Positions 17,989 through 27,365 of a stretch of 64,000 nucleotides of DNA are shown here, in pieces. Within the stretch, counting starts at the first letter, position 1, and each line of letters opens with the position of its first letter. Made by a program: the position numbers and the translations under genes. The notes below the pieces were generated by a model that had not been told where the DNA came from, searched no databases, and saw only the letters and a list, made by a program, of their open reading frames with translations. This stretch comes from JBFJKD01 sp041600415 (lineage in GTDB: Bacteria > Pseudomonadota > Gammaproteobacteria > Pseudomonadales > Porticoccaceae): the NCBI GenBank assembly GCA_041600415.1, contig JBFIKF010000003.1, positions 186,001 through 250,000 on the forward strand, in the 5' to 3' direction.

Positions 17989-18711
17989 TCACGCCCTGGG
18001 AATACTGGCTCCGGCCGCGTCAAGCTGCTCGCCCAACGCCTGCACCCCTTCGTAATACAGTCGCGCCGCGCCCAGCGCGGTGTCAAGTCCGGATAGCACA
18101 TCCTGGGCCAGTTCTGCGGATTTCACGTGCTCGCGAATGGGACGCCACACGCGTTTGCCCGCGTGCTCAAGATCTGCCTTTTCGTGGTAGTCGAAAAAAA
18201 ATACCTGCTCCTGGGTCAAGCCCAGATCGTCCCGCCATTTTGCGGCACTTAAATTAGTCTGTTCCTGAATAGCAGTCAGCACAAACTCCTCGAGGGATGT
18301 AGACAACCATCCGATGATCCAGTGACGATTTCGACACAGATTTTCCGTAATATTATTATACAGATCGACCTTCGGCACCGGCTTTGCATCGTTCAGTTGC
18401 GCGTCCGTCAATCCCACCGTACGGCCCATTTCCCACAGAATTTTGGTGTGCGCGGCCTCTATATTTTTATCGTAAACCAGCTCTTCGGTCATTTGAGCAA
18501 TGGTTTTTCGCACCACTGCCGGGTCGGGACAACGGCTCATCCAGGCAGGCCGCCACACCGAGCTAAACAGACGATTACGGATGGAGTGTTGCAGCATCCA
18601 CGCCTGCGCCTGACCCGGAGTTAATCGCTCCCTGAACCAGGGCCAACCTCCAGCCGCCTGTACACAGCGTTCAGCAATCGTATCGACAATATCATCACCG
18701 GGAGTTGCCAT
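17989..18711 (-). CDS. iron-containing redox enzyme, HDO/TenA-PqqC-like fold
   Basis: 240 residues, all helical in appearance. Candidate iron ligands match the heme-oxygenase-like di-iron oxidase (HDO) pattern: E77 and H88 in EELVYDKNIEAAH, and H176, D180 and H183 in DYHEKADLEHAGK. Known relatives cleave or oxidise small molecules such as fatty acids or amino-acid-derived substrates. AGAGGA lies upstream of the ATG. It is 68 nt from the amidohydrolase gene in the same orientation. Substrate unknown. Confidence 0.78.
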   Translation of the reverse strand: MATPGDDIVDTIAERCVQAAGGWPWFRERLTPGQAQAWMLQHSIRNRLFSSVWRPAWMSRCPDPAVVRKTIAQMTEELVYDKNIEAAHTKILWEMGRTVGLTDAQLNDAKPVPKVDLYNNITENLCRNRHWIIGWLSTSLEEFVLTAIQEQTNLSAAKWRDDLGLTQEQVFFFDYHEKADLEHAGKRVWRPIREHVKSAELAQDVLSGLDTALGAARLYYEGVQALGEQLDAAGASIPRA

Positions 18712-19120
18712 AGCTTATTCCTCTCTGGTACGAACCGTTATCGTTGCGACTGAATTAACTGGCATTCATTGCCGCGGTATTTATTTTTGACGTTGTAGAT
18801 TTTTTTGGCGTTGTACACCTGAGATTTGGCGTTGTACACCTGAGATATTGTTTGCCGCGCTCCAAGCACACCAACCAAACTGATGCAGTGTCGCTCACGA
18901 CCACAGCGAACGCTTACTTGGATAACATACAGGCCCACACCAAGCAGCGTCAACCCTGATACCGACATTACTTTTCCCGGGCGCCAGGCCGATGCAAACC
19001 CCGGGTGCCTGGCAGAACCAGGCCCAATCCCGTGTTAGGATATTGGGGTGTAAGATAATCAACGCCGCCCAAATTACCAAAGTCGGCAACACACTCAAGA
19101 ACCCCCGGGGAATGCACTGA
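18712..19120. other. intergenic region with short repeats
   Basis: About 409 nt between the divergent HDO and BASS genes. It holds an AT-rich stretch with a 21-bp-period repeat (18,789-18,846) and GC-rich inverted segments near 18,980-19,030. Both flanking promoters should be here. No convincing gene is seen; the long frame on the minus strand runs into the BASS gene and looks like a shadow. Confidence 0.6.
18807..18846. repeat. tandem repeat, 21-bp period
   Basis: Two identical 19-nt copies of ggcgttgtacacctgagat at 18,807-18,825 and 18,828-18,846, separated by tt. A degenerate third copy (gacgttgtagat) begins at 18,789. It lies upstream of the HDO gene. An operator array or a slipped-strand repeat are both possible. 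Confidence 0.85.
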
Positions 19121-20005
19121 ATGATCAGCCAGATTGCCACCGCCATGCTTATCCTGTTGATGTTCGGTATGGGGCTTGGGCTGACCACTCGGGATTTTCG
19201 CCGCGTCGCCGAGATCCCCAGAGCCACCCTGATTGGATTGTGCGGTCAGCTCCTGCTATTGCCAGCATTGGGTTTCGGGTTGTGCCTGGCGCTCAACCTG
19301 TCCCGGGACCTCGCTATCGGGGTTATGTTACTCACCCTGTGTCCGGGCGGCGTACTGTCAAATCTGTTTACCCTGTTGGGGCGCGGTGATGTGGCGCTGT
19401 CAGTCACCATGACCACCATCTCCAGCATGGTGACCGTATTCACCCTGCCGGTGGTGCTCAATATCAGCCTGCTGGTGTTCAGTGACAGCAGCGTCCAATT
19501 TACGTTACCCGTACTCAAAACCGCATTGCAGATTTTAGTGGTGACCATTATTCCGGTGTCGCTGGGAATGGTGGTGCTCCGCCGCGCACCGTTTTTCGCC
19601 GAACGGGCCAGTCGCTGGGTGCGCATCGGCTGCACCATTTTCCTGCCCCTGGTAATTGGCGGCGTACTGTTCAAGAACGGCGGAGAATGGTTCAGTAATT
19701 TTGCCAAGGCGGGCGCCCTGACCGTAACCCTGAATCTGTTAGCTATTGTGTTAGGTTACGCTTTGGGCAAACTCGCCAGGCTGGATGCCAGACAGGTACG
19801 CACATTATCGATAGAAGTGGGTGCGCAAAACGCCATGCTCGGCGTCACCATTGCCCTCAGCCCATTCCTGCTCAATAGCCCGCAAATTGCCATGGTGCCA
19901 TCCATCTACGGGGTCACCATGGTTGTTATTCTGTGGACTTATGTCACCGTCGCAAACCGTGCGCAAGATAAGCGGTTGATCGCCGCGACAGCTCCGATAA
20001 ATTAA
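19121..20005 (+). CDS. bile acid:sodium symporter (BASS) family transporter
   Basis: 294 residues with about nine to ten hydrophobic helices. MLLTLCPGGVLSNLFTLLGRGDVALSV (about 74-100) is the conserved BASS/SBF core, and EVGAQNAMLGVTIA near residue 232 is the second Na+-site motif. Bacterial members move organic anions such as pantoate, pyruvate or bile-acid-like compounds with Na+. GGGGA lies nine bases before the ATG. Substrate cannot be assigned. Confidence 0.88.
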   Translation: MISQIATAMLILLMFGMGLGLTTRDFRRVAEIPRATLIGLCGQLLLLPALGFGLCLALNLSRDLAIGVMLLTLCPGGVLSNLFTLLGRGDVALSVTMTTISSMVTVFTLPVVLNISLLVFSDSSVQFTLPVLKTALQILVVTIIPVSLGMVVLRRAPFFAERASRWVRIGCTIFLPLVIGGVLFKNGGEWFSNFAKAGALTVTLNLLAIVLGYALGKLARLDARQVRTLSIEVGAQNAMLGVTIALSPFLLNSPQIAMVPSIYGVTMVVILWTYVTVANRAQDKRLIAATAPIN

Positions 20006-20069
20006 CTTCTTTTTGCGATGGCAAAGCGCGTATTGCAATGCGCACATCCTGCACCCAAAGTTAACGCCG

Positions 20070-22358
20070 CTAGCGCACGGCTTTTGTTGAGCCACGCATA
20101 AAGGTCTGAAAAATAAACAGGGCGAAAGCAAATACCCCGACCGAAAACACCACATCACCGGGGACGCGGGCCCACACCAGCCCTTCCATCAGTGCGCTGT
20201 GCATGAATTCAGCAGATCGGGCATAGGCGTAATAATATTTCACGCTCGCATAGGTTTGCCAAAGGCCCTGCGGCAGAAGCGACAGAAATGTCATCATCGC
20301 CAGGCCGATATTCAAACTCCAGAACGAAATTTTCAGCAACTTCTGATTCCATTGCCGAACGTCCGTCAGGCCGCGCATACAAAATAGCATCAGTCCCAGG
20401 CCGAGCATGCCGTACACACCAAACAGCGCCGCGTGACCATGATTGGCGGTGGTATTGAGACCCTGCATATAGTACAGCGCAATGGGCGGGTTGATTAAAA
20501 ACCCGAACAGGCCAGCGCCGATCAGATTCCACACCAGGACCGCGCTGAAAAACATAAAAGGCCAGCGGTAATTGTTTTCCCAGAGCATTTCGTGTTCGAT
20601 TTTGGAGCGATTGTAGGCCTCGAAACCAACCACCATCAGTGGCACCACCTCCAGCGCGGAAAACGTCGCGCCCAGTGCCAGTACGGAAATGGGTGTACCG
20701 CTCCAATACAGGTGGTGAAACATGCCCAGCACACCACCACCGAGGAAAATAATGGTGGCCAGCAGGATCATGGTGGTAGCCACCGATACACGCAGCAAAC
20801 CCATGCGCACAAACAGCACCGAAATAATGGCCGTGGCAAACACTTCAAAAACCCCCTCTACCCAGAGGTGTACTACCCACCAGCGCCAGAATTCCATAAT
20901 AGCAATGTGCGTGTGCTGCCCCCACATCAGACCAGCACCGTATAACAGACCGATGGAAACCGTGGCTATCACCACCAGGAAAATAAGCGACCCCGAGGTT
21001 TTATCCCGCAGTGCCGGCCACAGGGCGCGCAGCACCAGCACTACCCACAATAGTAATCCAACAAATAAATAGATCTGCCACATACGGCCAAGGTCAATAT
21101 ATTCGTAGCCCTGATGGCCAAACCAGAAATTGATTTTCAAATCGTCTATAAAACCGTGGACCGCCAACCACTGACCAGTGAATGACCCCACCACAATTAG
21201 CAACAGACTGACGAACAGAAAGTTCACCCCAAAGCGCTGAAATTTGGGTTCGTGCCCGGAAATCAGTGGCGCCACATAGAGTCCGGTCGCCAGCCAGGAG
21301 GTGGCAATCCACAGCACCGAAAGCTGTGTATGCCAGGTGCGCGTGATCGCGTAGGGCAGATAATCCACCAGCGGCAATCCGTAGAGTCCCTGGCCTTCCA
21401 CCGCGTAATGAGCGGTGATGATACCCAGCAATACCTGCACCACAAACAGTGCCGTTACCACCCAGAAATATTTTGCTGTCGCGCGCATGGAAGGCGTTGC
21501 CAGCGCCCTCCCGATGACGTCCTCCTGGGCATAACCGGCCTCTGGTTGTAGATCCGCTCGCCATACATCGAACTGGCGGGCGTAATACCACACGATCAAG
21601 CCAATGCCAGCCAACAGCAGCACGATAGAAAAAAGGCTCCACATTAAAATGCTGGCCGATGGCGTGTTTCCAACCAGCGGATCGTGAGGCCAGTTGCTGG
21701 TATAACTGATGTCGTTGCCCGGTCGATTGGTTACCGCACTCCAGGCGGACCAGAAAAAAAACGCCGTGAGTTGCCGCGCGTCTGGGGTACTTAACGCTGC
21801 GTGCAATGGCAGCGCGTAATCCTGTCGTAACTTGAGATAACTGTCGCCCTGTGCTGTAAACAGCGCGACGTAGTGTGCGGCGACCGTGTTGATCGCCTGC
21901 GCGCGATTGGCGCTGATGGTGACGATTTCCGTCGCGGGATCGTAAGTGTTTTTGCGCATCTCGTCCCGCAGCAGCACTTTACGAATTTCAAGGTGCTGCG
22001 GTTCGGCGATCGCAAGCCCCGGCACCGGGTCCTGACCAATAAGCGACAGCAGCATCACGGCTTCGCGATGTAGCCAGTCCGCGCTCCAGTCCGGCGCCAG
22101 ATAACTGCCGTGTCCCCAGATGGAACCTTGCTGCATGCCACCCATGGATTGCCATATATTCTGACCCCGCTCGATATCCGCACGGGTATAAACCACATCC
22201 CCGGCAGACGTTTGTACGGCTGCGGGAATCGGCGGAACCTGCTGATAAATTTGGCCGCCGAAATACAGCAAAGTAGCGAACGAGGCCACCAGGCTGACCA
22301 ACAGGATCAACCACAGTCGCTTCACCGTAAACGTCTTACTGTACTCGCTCATGGCCAA
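20070..22358 (-). CDS. norZ: quinol-dependent nitric oxide reductase (qNor, single-subunit NorB)
   Basis: 762 residues, the length of the fused quinol type. After a first helix, residues 45-200 form the periplasmic cytochrome-c-like domain (TRADIERGQNIWQSMGG, without haem Cys), followed by 12-13 helices of the haem-copper oxidase fold. His-rich helices are visible in TRTWHTQLSVLWIATSW, GQHTHIAIMEFWRWWVVHLWVEG (Glu included) and MFHHLYW. The enzyme reduces 2 NO to N2O with electrons from quinol, for respiration or NO detoxification. No norD/Q/E or nitrite reductase is nearby, so detoxification is more likely. GAGG lies seven bases before the first ATG. An FNR-like box lies about 100 nt upstream. 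Confidence 0.95.
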   Translation of the reverse strand: MAMSEYSKTFTVKRLWLILLVSLVASFATLLYFGGQIYQQVPPIPAAVQTSAGDVVYTRADIERGQNIWQSMGGMQQGSIWGHGSYLAPDWSADWLHREAVMLLSLIGQDPVPGLAIAEPQHLEIRKVLLRDEMRKNTYDPATEIVTISANRAQAINTVAAHYVALFTAQGDSYLKLRQDYALPLHAALSTPDARQLTAFFFWSAWSAVTNRPGNDISYTSNWPHDPLVGNTPSASILMWSLFSIVLLLAGIGLIVWYYARQFDVWRADLQPEAGYAQEDVIGRALATPSMRATAKYFWVVTALFVVQVLLGIITAHYAVEGQGLYGLPLVDYLPYAITRTWHTQLSVLWIATSWLATGLYVAPLISGHEPKFQRFGVNFLFVSLLLIVVGSFTGQWLAVHGFIDDLKINFWFGHQGYEYIDLGRMWQIYLFVGLLLWVVLVLRALWPALRDKTSGSLIFLVVIATVSIGLLYGAGLMWGQHTHIAIMEFWRWWVVHLWVEGVFEVFATAIISVLFVRMGLLRVSVATTMILLATIIFLGGGVLGMFHHLYWSGTPISVLALGATFSALEVVPLMVVGFEAYNRSKIEHEMLWENNYRWPFMFFSAVLVWNLIGAGLFGFLINPPIALYYMQGLNTTANHGHAALFGVYGMLGLGLMLFCMRGLTDVRQWNQKLLKISFWSLNIGLAMMTFLSLLPQGLWQTYASVKYYYAYARSAEFMHSALMEGLVWARVPGDVVFSVGVFAFALFIFQTFMRGSTKAVR

Positions 22359-22452
22359 CCTCTTAGATTATGTAAACGCGCCGCAGCTTGAAGATCCAGG
22401 ACGGTATAATAGAAAAATAGGGCCATCTTATCTGGCCAGCGTGTCTACGCCC

Positions 22453-22466
22453 ACGATCTAAATCAA
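22453..22466 (-). promoter_or_regulatory. FNR/DNR-like box upstream of qNor
   Basis: On the minus strand the site reads TTGATttagATCgt, eight of ten positions of TTGAT-N4-ATCAA. A TATTAT -10-like element at 22,411-22,406 would put the box near -60, a class I position. It is 88 nt upstream of the qNor start. Confidence 0.45.
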
Positions 22467-22542
22467 GAAAAGCTTGGATTGATAGAAAGGGATCTTAACG
22501 CAGGCCGAACCTGGTCCGGCCCCTAATCGCGATCAAGTGTGT

Positions 22543-24432
22543 TTACTCACTACGCCTTGCATCGGACGTCAATACCGCACTTTCGAAATGTGCGGCAAGA
22601 TAGCGACTGCCGTACACGTTAATATGATCCATATCCTTGTACAGCAATTTGCCATGGCTATTTTTTATAGTAGTTTTTATGGGCGCGGGCGAGTACGTCG
22701 CCCACCCCATACGCTTCGCATATTGCTCTATAATTCGATTGGACTGCTTCGGATCGGCGCTAACCAAACCCTCCAGACAATCATCGCCAGCCCTATACAA
22801 AGGTTTTAACAACTTCAGCAACGTACTTTCCCGTTTAAACCGGCAATTTAATGGATTTTTGTTAAGCATCGGCACTTGCAACATAACAGTTACATTCTTT
22901 GACTGTAGCTCGTCCAGAACAATGGCACTGATGTCGTCCGCGCTCCGCACCCCATAGGATTCTTCTAGCAGATCTCCGCGAATCGCCACAAAAATCCGGC
23001 CTTGAAATTGCTCCAAAGCACGCTGGAATTGCATCTTTTTATCCAGGCATTCCTTTGGGTCCTCTACGTCGTCCTTTGCATTACGTTTTATCCAGGTAGC
23101 GCAGCCGCCTTCGGCAACAATCATTACCCTGTAGTTGTTTTTACGTGCCCACGACAATATGAGCGGTGCGTAGTGCTGCGCGTGGGAGTCGCCGGCGAGC
23201 ATGATGTCGAAATTACCGTCCTTACGAGCGCTACAGATCACTTTAAATTCGCCGGCACATAGCGCTTTGGTATCGACGGAGGACACTTCCTCAGGGTCGA
23301 ACTGATAACTGGAGCGCGCAGGATGGTAGTCATAGCGCTTGACGATATTAGTCACCAATACGCCGCACACTATAACGCACAGACTGACGCCAATAACCCG
23401 ATTACTGCGAGCTTTTAGTTTTACAAAGGGTCGCTCTACATACTTATAGGACAATGCGCCCAGGGCAAAACAGGCAAAGACAATTAATGTTATGCCGAGC
23501 CCGGTCAATGGTTGATCCGTAATAGACCGGGTAAATGCAATCAGTGGCCAGTGCCAAAGGTACAACGAGTAGGAGCAAACGCCGATGGCAAGTAATGGTT
23601 TGGCGCTGAACAACCTGTGGGCAATGCCCTTACAGTGATTGGCGCTGTGAATAAAAAGCGCCGCGCCAACCACCGGCAGCACCGCTTTTGTACCTGGAAA
23701 GCCCTGCTCGACATACATCATCATGGGAGCGAGCATCGCTAACAGCGCTGCCAGTGACGCCCAGTCAACCGCCCGTCTGTCGCGAATATCTGGCAGCATA
23801 CCAAAGGCCAGCGCACCGCCAATCAACAACTCCCACGCCCGCGAATAGACCATATAATACGAGTGCATGGGGTTGACACTCAGCAACCATTCGCTGACCC
23901 ACAGGCTTGCGAACAGAGCTAATATAAACAGCGGAGCGAAAAATTTCCTGGCAACCAACTTATATACTACAGCCAGCATCAACGGCCACAGCAGATAATA
24001 TTGCTCTTCCACACCGAGCGACCAGGTATGCAACAGGGGCGATGGATACAAACCCTGAGCAAAATAATCAACCTCCTGGGCAAAATAGACGTTACTCAGC
24101 TGCAGAAACCCGTATCGCATCGCCTTAAAGAACTCTTTGTATTCTTCAGGCGGCAGGCTTATGAATGCAAATAATGCGGTTATCACCAACATAACAAACA
24201 ACGCGGGGAATATCCGTTTGGCACGTCGGGCATAGAATCGAGAAAAGCTAAACTCTGATGAAACAAGTTCCTGCGAAATAATCGTTGTTATCAGATACCC
24301 GGAGATAACAAAGAAAATATCTACGCCAATAAACCCGCCTGGTAACCAGGCGGGTTCGAGATGAAACAGAAAAACAGAAACGACTGCTAACGCTCTTAAG
24401 CCGTCGATCTCCGGGCGGTAGGCTGGATGCAT
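22543..24432 (-). CDS. acyltransferase 3 / SGNH fusion (OafA-like)
   Basis: 629 residues. Residues 1-345 form the ten-helix acyltransferase-3 domain, opening with YRPEIDGLRALAVVSVFLFHL (His included) and FIGVDIFFVISGYLIT. After a last helix near 352, an SGNH hydrolase-like domain occupies about 375-629, with the Ser in LAGDSHAQHY and the Asp/His pair in DMDHINVYGSRYLA. This architecture O-acetylates surface polysaccharide such as O-antigen or peptidoglycan-linked sugars. It stands alone, without visible neighbours of a polysaccharide locus. Confidence 0.92.
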   Translation of the reverse strand: MHPAYRPEIDGLRALAVVSVFLFHLEPAWLPGGFIGVDIFFVISGYLITTIISQELVSSEFSFSRFYARRAKRIFPALFVMLVITALFAFISLPPEEYKEFFKAMRYGFLQLSNVYFAQEVDYFAQGLYPSPLLHTWSLGVEEQYYLLWPLMLAVVYKLVARKFFAPLFILALFASLWVSEWLLSVNPMHSYYMVYSRAWELLIGGALAFGMLPDIRDRRAVDWASLAALLAMLAPMMMYVEQGFPGTKAVLPVVGAALFIHSANHCKGIAHRLFSAKPLLAIGVCSYSLYLWHWPLIAFTRSITDQPLTGLGITLIVFACFALGALSYKYVERPFVKLKARSNRVIGVSLCVIVCGVLVTNIVKRYDYHPARSSYQFDPEEVSSVDTKALCAGEFKVICSARKDGNFDIMLAGDSHAQHYAPLILSWARKNNYRVMIVAEGGCATWIKRNAKDDVEDPKECLDKKMQFQRALEQFQGRIFVAIRGDLLEESYGVRSADDISAIVLDELQSKNVTVMLQVPMLNKNPLNCRFKRESTLLKLLKPLYRAGDDCLEGLVSADPKQSNRIIEQYAKRMGWATYSPAPIKTTIKNSHGKLLYKDMDHINVYGSRYLAAHFESAVLTSDARRSE

Positions 24433-24701
24433 AGGAATACTATATCTGGCGGGAAATACTATTAGTATTGATGGGGCGCCATTGTAATGTTTTCGGGACT
24501 TGAGTCATAGTGACAACGGCCACCTCCAGCCCCCACTTGTCCACGAGCTGCGCGACCCTAAATCCAGATGGCCTGGAAGTAAGTCCTACACGACAGGGCT
24601 TATATTAAATAAAGTCCTTTAATAAAAAATCCTATTAGAGCGATCAAACCTTTCACCTGATTTTTAACTCCCAAAAATCGGCGATAAAGCAGTACATTTC
24701 G

Positions 24702-25154
24702 TCAATAAGGCCTGCTATCTGGAAGAGACCGGCCAGAATTTACCATTTCTACTACCTCTGCAAATCTTCGGTGATAGGTGCCTTCCGTTAGAGTAGTGGC
24801 AATATTTATTGTTATTCTCCGTTTGGTTATGACGGTAACTCGAGTCTGAGTGTCGCTGACGGGCTCGAGCCATGCGCCCATGACAGCGCCCCAGGAAACC
24901 AAGTTTGGTCCGCTACCGGTAAGCATGTAACCCTGCTCTCTATGTTCCTCGATAGCATCTGCCCCCTCCCACCGGAACACTTTTTTAGCGATTTCCCACG
25001 CTATATCCTCATTAACTGGATAGACCTTGGTCGTCCCATCACTTCCGGATTCCTTCGCTCCAACAACATCGTTCATCGTGGAACATCCGCTAAGAAGTAC
25101 ACCGATGAACACTACGATGAACACATGCAGAGCGTTGAATTGATTATCTTTCAT
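24702..25154 (-). CDS. hypothetical lipoprotein, 150 aa
   Basis: Signal peptide with hydrophobic core (residues 9-20) and lipobox LLSGC, so Cys24 is the likely lipidated residue. The rest is a small domain with alternating hydrophobic residues (TRVTVITKRRITINIATTL), probably beta-rich. I do not recognise the family. GGGAGAA lies upstream of the ATG. First of a run of three unrecognised exported proteins on this strand. Upstream 25,155-25,428 holds no gene I can support. Confidence 0.7.
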   Translation of the reverse strand: MKDNQFNALHVFIVVFIGVLLSGCSTMNDVVGAKESGSDGTTKVYPVNEDIAWEIAKKVFRWEGADAIEEHREQGYMLTGSGPNLVSWGAVMGAWLEPVSDTQTRVTVITKRRITINIATTLTEGTYHRRFAEVVEMVNSGRSLPDSRPY

Positions 25155-25428
25155 TCTAGAATTCTCCCGTGTAGTGAGCGTCGCGAATTATTGTTGAACG
25201 TCGTATGCACCATCCGTTCAGATCATATAGGGCGACGGATAACTTGTTCGTATTCTTCGAAAACACGTTGAAATTTGCAAGTCGAGCACAGCATCAATCC
25301 CTGATAATTTATTATTTGTCCGGCTAATATAGCCTATCTATTTCCAAAATCAATCAATTATTTCATCTTGGTTAGCCGGTCCTTCACAGGTCATATTGTC
25401 CTGATTACGGACCCCATTTATGCGCTAA

Positions 25429-26163
25429 CTACTTCCTGATACTCGGCGTAAATGTCCAGGCCCAATCGCCTTTCCGGTGAATCATCGATTTCTTGTCCGC
25501 CGAAACACTTATATTGTCTGACGCCTGCGGTGTGGTTCCCAGCAGCATCGGTGACGGCACGAACAATTGTTCTGGGCGGATGTCGCGGCCTGCCGGAACG
25601 GACTTGCGACCACCGGTACAAACCTGTGCGACGTCCACCACCGGAAAGGTAGTTTGCACACTTAGCTCAATCGCGCCACCCAAACCATCCTTCACCCCGA
25701 GCAGCTCAAAATGTTCATAGTCGCCCCTGACTACAGGCGGCAGACAACCAGGCTCCGGATCGCGGGGATTGGTTACCACAGACTTTGAGTTCTGAAAAAT
25801 GGGCGTACCCACCAACCTTGCTTCGCTAAGTTTCCAATCCATATCAATGACAACGCGATCTGTCACGCTCGCGAGCGCCGCACCCTGCCCGGGTTCGCTG
25901 GTGATGTAGGGCGTGCCCTGATATTCGCCAACAATGTGGTAATGCACGACCTCGGCGCTGGTCCAGAACTGCGCGGATTCAGCCGCCTCCATAGCCTCTG
26001 CTAGCGCACTCGGATCCATACCCATGCCCTTGATCATCTCGTCGTATACGGCCTGCTCTTCCGCGCTCATTTGTTCTTGAGCCAGCGCAGAACCCGATAG
26101 CAAGGTGAAACTAATCAATAAACATAGTGTAACTACCACACCGCTAGACTTGGCCTTGTTCAT
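25429..26163 (-). CDS. hypothetical secreted protein, 244 aa
   Basis: Start ATG at 26,163, with AAGGAG six bases upstream. A clear signal peptide (residues 1-28) ends in SALAQ. The mature part has an acidic helical start (MSAEEQAVYDEMIKGMGMDP) and then a probably beta-rich domain with two Cys (in PEPGCLPP and AQVCTGG) that could form a disulfide in the periplasm. The C-terminus is GDWAWTFTPS. No family recognised. An alternative upstream start at 26,223 would bury the signal peptide. Confidence 0.7.
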   Translation of the reverse strand: MNKAKSSGVVVTLCLLISFTLLSGSALAQEQMSAEEQAVYDEMIKGMGMDPSALAEAMEAAESAQFWTSAEVVHYHIVGEYQGTPYITSEPGQGAALASVTDRVVIDMDWKLSEARLVGTPIFQNSKSVVTNPRDPEPGCLPPVVRGDYEHFELLGVKDGLGGAIELSVQTTFPVVDVAQVCTGGRKSVPAGRDIRPEQLFVPSPMLLGTTPQASDNISVSADKKSMIHRKGDWAWTFTPSIRK

Positions 26164-26239
26164 AACACTCCTTTTTGGTAAATAATAATTGGTGATTGTT
26201 AACGTTCTGTTTCCCCGGCCCATCCATAGTAATTATTTG

Positions 26240-26360
26240 TCAGGCTCCACGTATCAGCCATATATAGAGCACGCTGGCCACGATGCTTAGCGTCGTGCGA
26301 ACCCCATGAAGATTGCCCCAGCGCTCCAGCAATTTACGGGTTTCAGCGGGACTAAGGCCG
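26240..26360 (-). pseudogene. possible remnant of a DUF1772-like membrane protein gene
   Basis: About 40 codons on the minus strand without a start codon, ending in TGA at 26,240. The translation contains SPAETRKLLERWGNLHGVR and then a hydrophobic helix (TTLSIVASVLYIWLI). This resembles the C-terminal end of DUF1772/anthrone-oxygenase-like proteins, where a W-x-x-x-N-x-x-R segment precedes the last helix. The piece is too short for certainty and could be chance. Confidence 0.35.
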
Positions 26361-26366
26361 CCTAGT

Positions 26367-27365
26367 TTAATTCAACGTTCCTTTTCCAGGGTACTCCCAG
26401 CGGTAACCTTTTTTGAGCAAACAGATCACATAACGGTCGGCGACTAAAGGTGAGCGCCAGTGTTGCTTTTCGACGCGCAACCCATGGGTATGCGGTAGCC
26501 AATTGTTACCAACCACAGTGCCCTGTTGTAAGAGCGCACCGTCCCTGCCGTCTTGCACAATAAATGCTTGAGTGGAGCGCCCGCCCAGCAGGGCCACTGC
26601 TTGCGCGTCAGGTGTTTCTGTTGACGCCGACGCCTGATCAAGGCAGGTACCGGCATCCTTGTAACCCGACCACTCTGGCGCATCTTCTGGCGCGAGCAAA
26701 CGGTAAGTATGTCTTGTATTTGTGTGGGCCATGCGCGGTCTATTGGCATCATTGAGCAGACTGGGCGAGTCAGGTGAAGTCCCTGGGAATCTGTACCAAT
26801 ACTGCGCTTTTACGGCCAGTGGTATAACCACGGCAACACCCTTCGAAAACTCCTGGTTTTCCATCACCAGCGATCCGTCTGACGCCACAGACAGCAAACG
26901 GTCCACTGAGCTGTGGTAGAGCACTGGAAAGAACGGCGCAACGCCATCCAAACCCCACGACTTGTCGGGGAACACCACACTCCCATCACGACAAGGTAAT
27001 TGAGACGCAGCCAACAGGCGTTCCTTTAACAACATGTCACCCACCCAGGCCTTGACAATCAGGTCGCTATCCCCCTGGTTTTCTAAAGTTATGTGGGTGA
27101 CCGCCAGAAGATCATAATTGTTGTGCAGGGGTTCATTCAGACCCAGGGGGAAAAACAGCGCCGCGAGCACGACCCTGGTTCCATCGTCCGCCTGACCAAA
27201 GTTTTCATACGAGCCTGCCAGATTCGGACACTGGGAAGCCGTATTGGCCACTGTCCTTGGCCAGTGGTCGGGATAGGGCTGGCGCGAGACGCAACCTGCC
27301 ATGCAGATCAGACAAATAAACAGACTCAGGAAAGAACGCATGCTACACATGATCGCTGAACCCAT
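26367..27365 (-). CDS. hypothetical lipoprotein, about 332 aa
   Basis: Signal peptide (SFLSLFICLICMAGC) with lipobox MAGC, so Cys24 would be lipidated. The start at 27,365 has GGAG ten bases upstream; ATGs at 27,350 and 27,341 are also possible. The mature protein of about 308 residues is Trp- and Tyr-rich with a few Cys and ends YRWEYPGKGTLN. No family recognised. It is outer-membrane or periplasm directed by its signal only. Confidence 0.7.
   Translation of the reverse strand: MGSAIMCSMRSFLSLFICLICMAGCVSRQPYPDHWPRTVANTASQCPNLAGSYENFGQADDGTRVVLAALFFPLGLNEPLHNNYDLLAVTHITLENQGDSDLIVKAWVGDMLLKERLLAASQLPCRDGSVVFPDKSWGLDGVAPFFPVLYHSSVDRLLSVASDGSLVMENQEFSKGVAVVIPLAVKAQYWYRFPGTSPDSPSLLNDANRPRMAHTNTRHTYRLLAPEDAPEWSGYKDAGTCLDQASASTETPDAQAVALLGGRSTQAFIVQDGRDGALLQQGTVVGNNWLPHTHGLRVEKQHWRSPLVADRYVICLLKKGYRWEYPGKGTLN

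Noticed and set aside
19001..19120. Minus-strand frame 18,895-19,227 as a gene
   Set aside because: Overlaps the start of the BASS gene and has mixed composition with no ribosome site.
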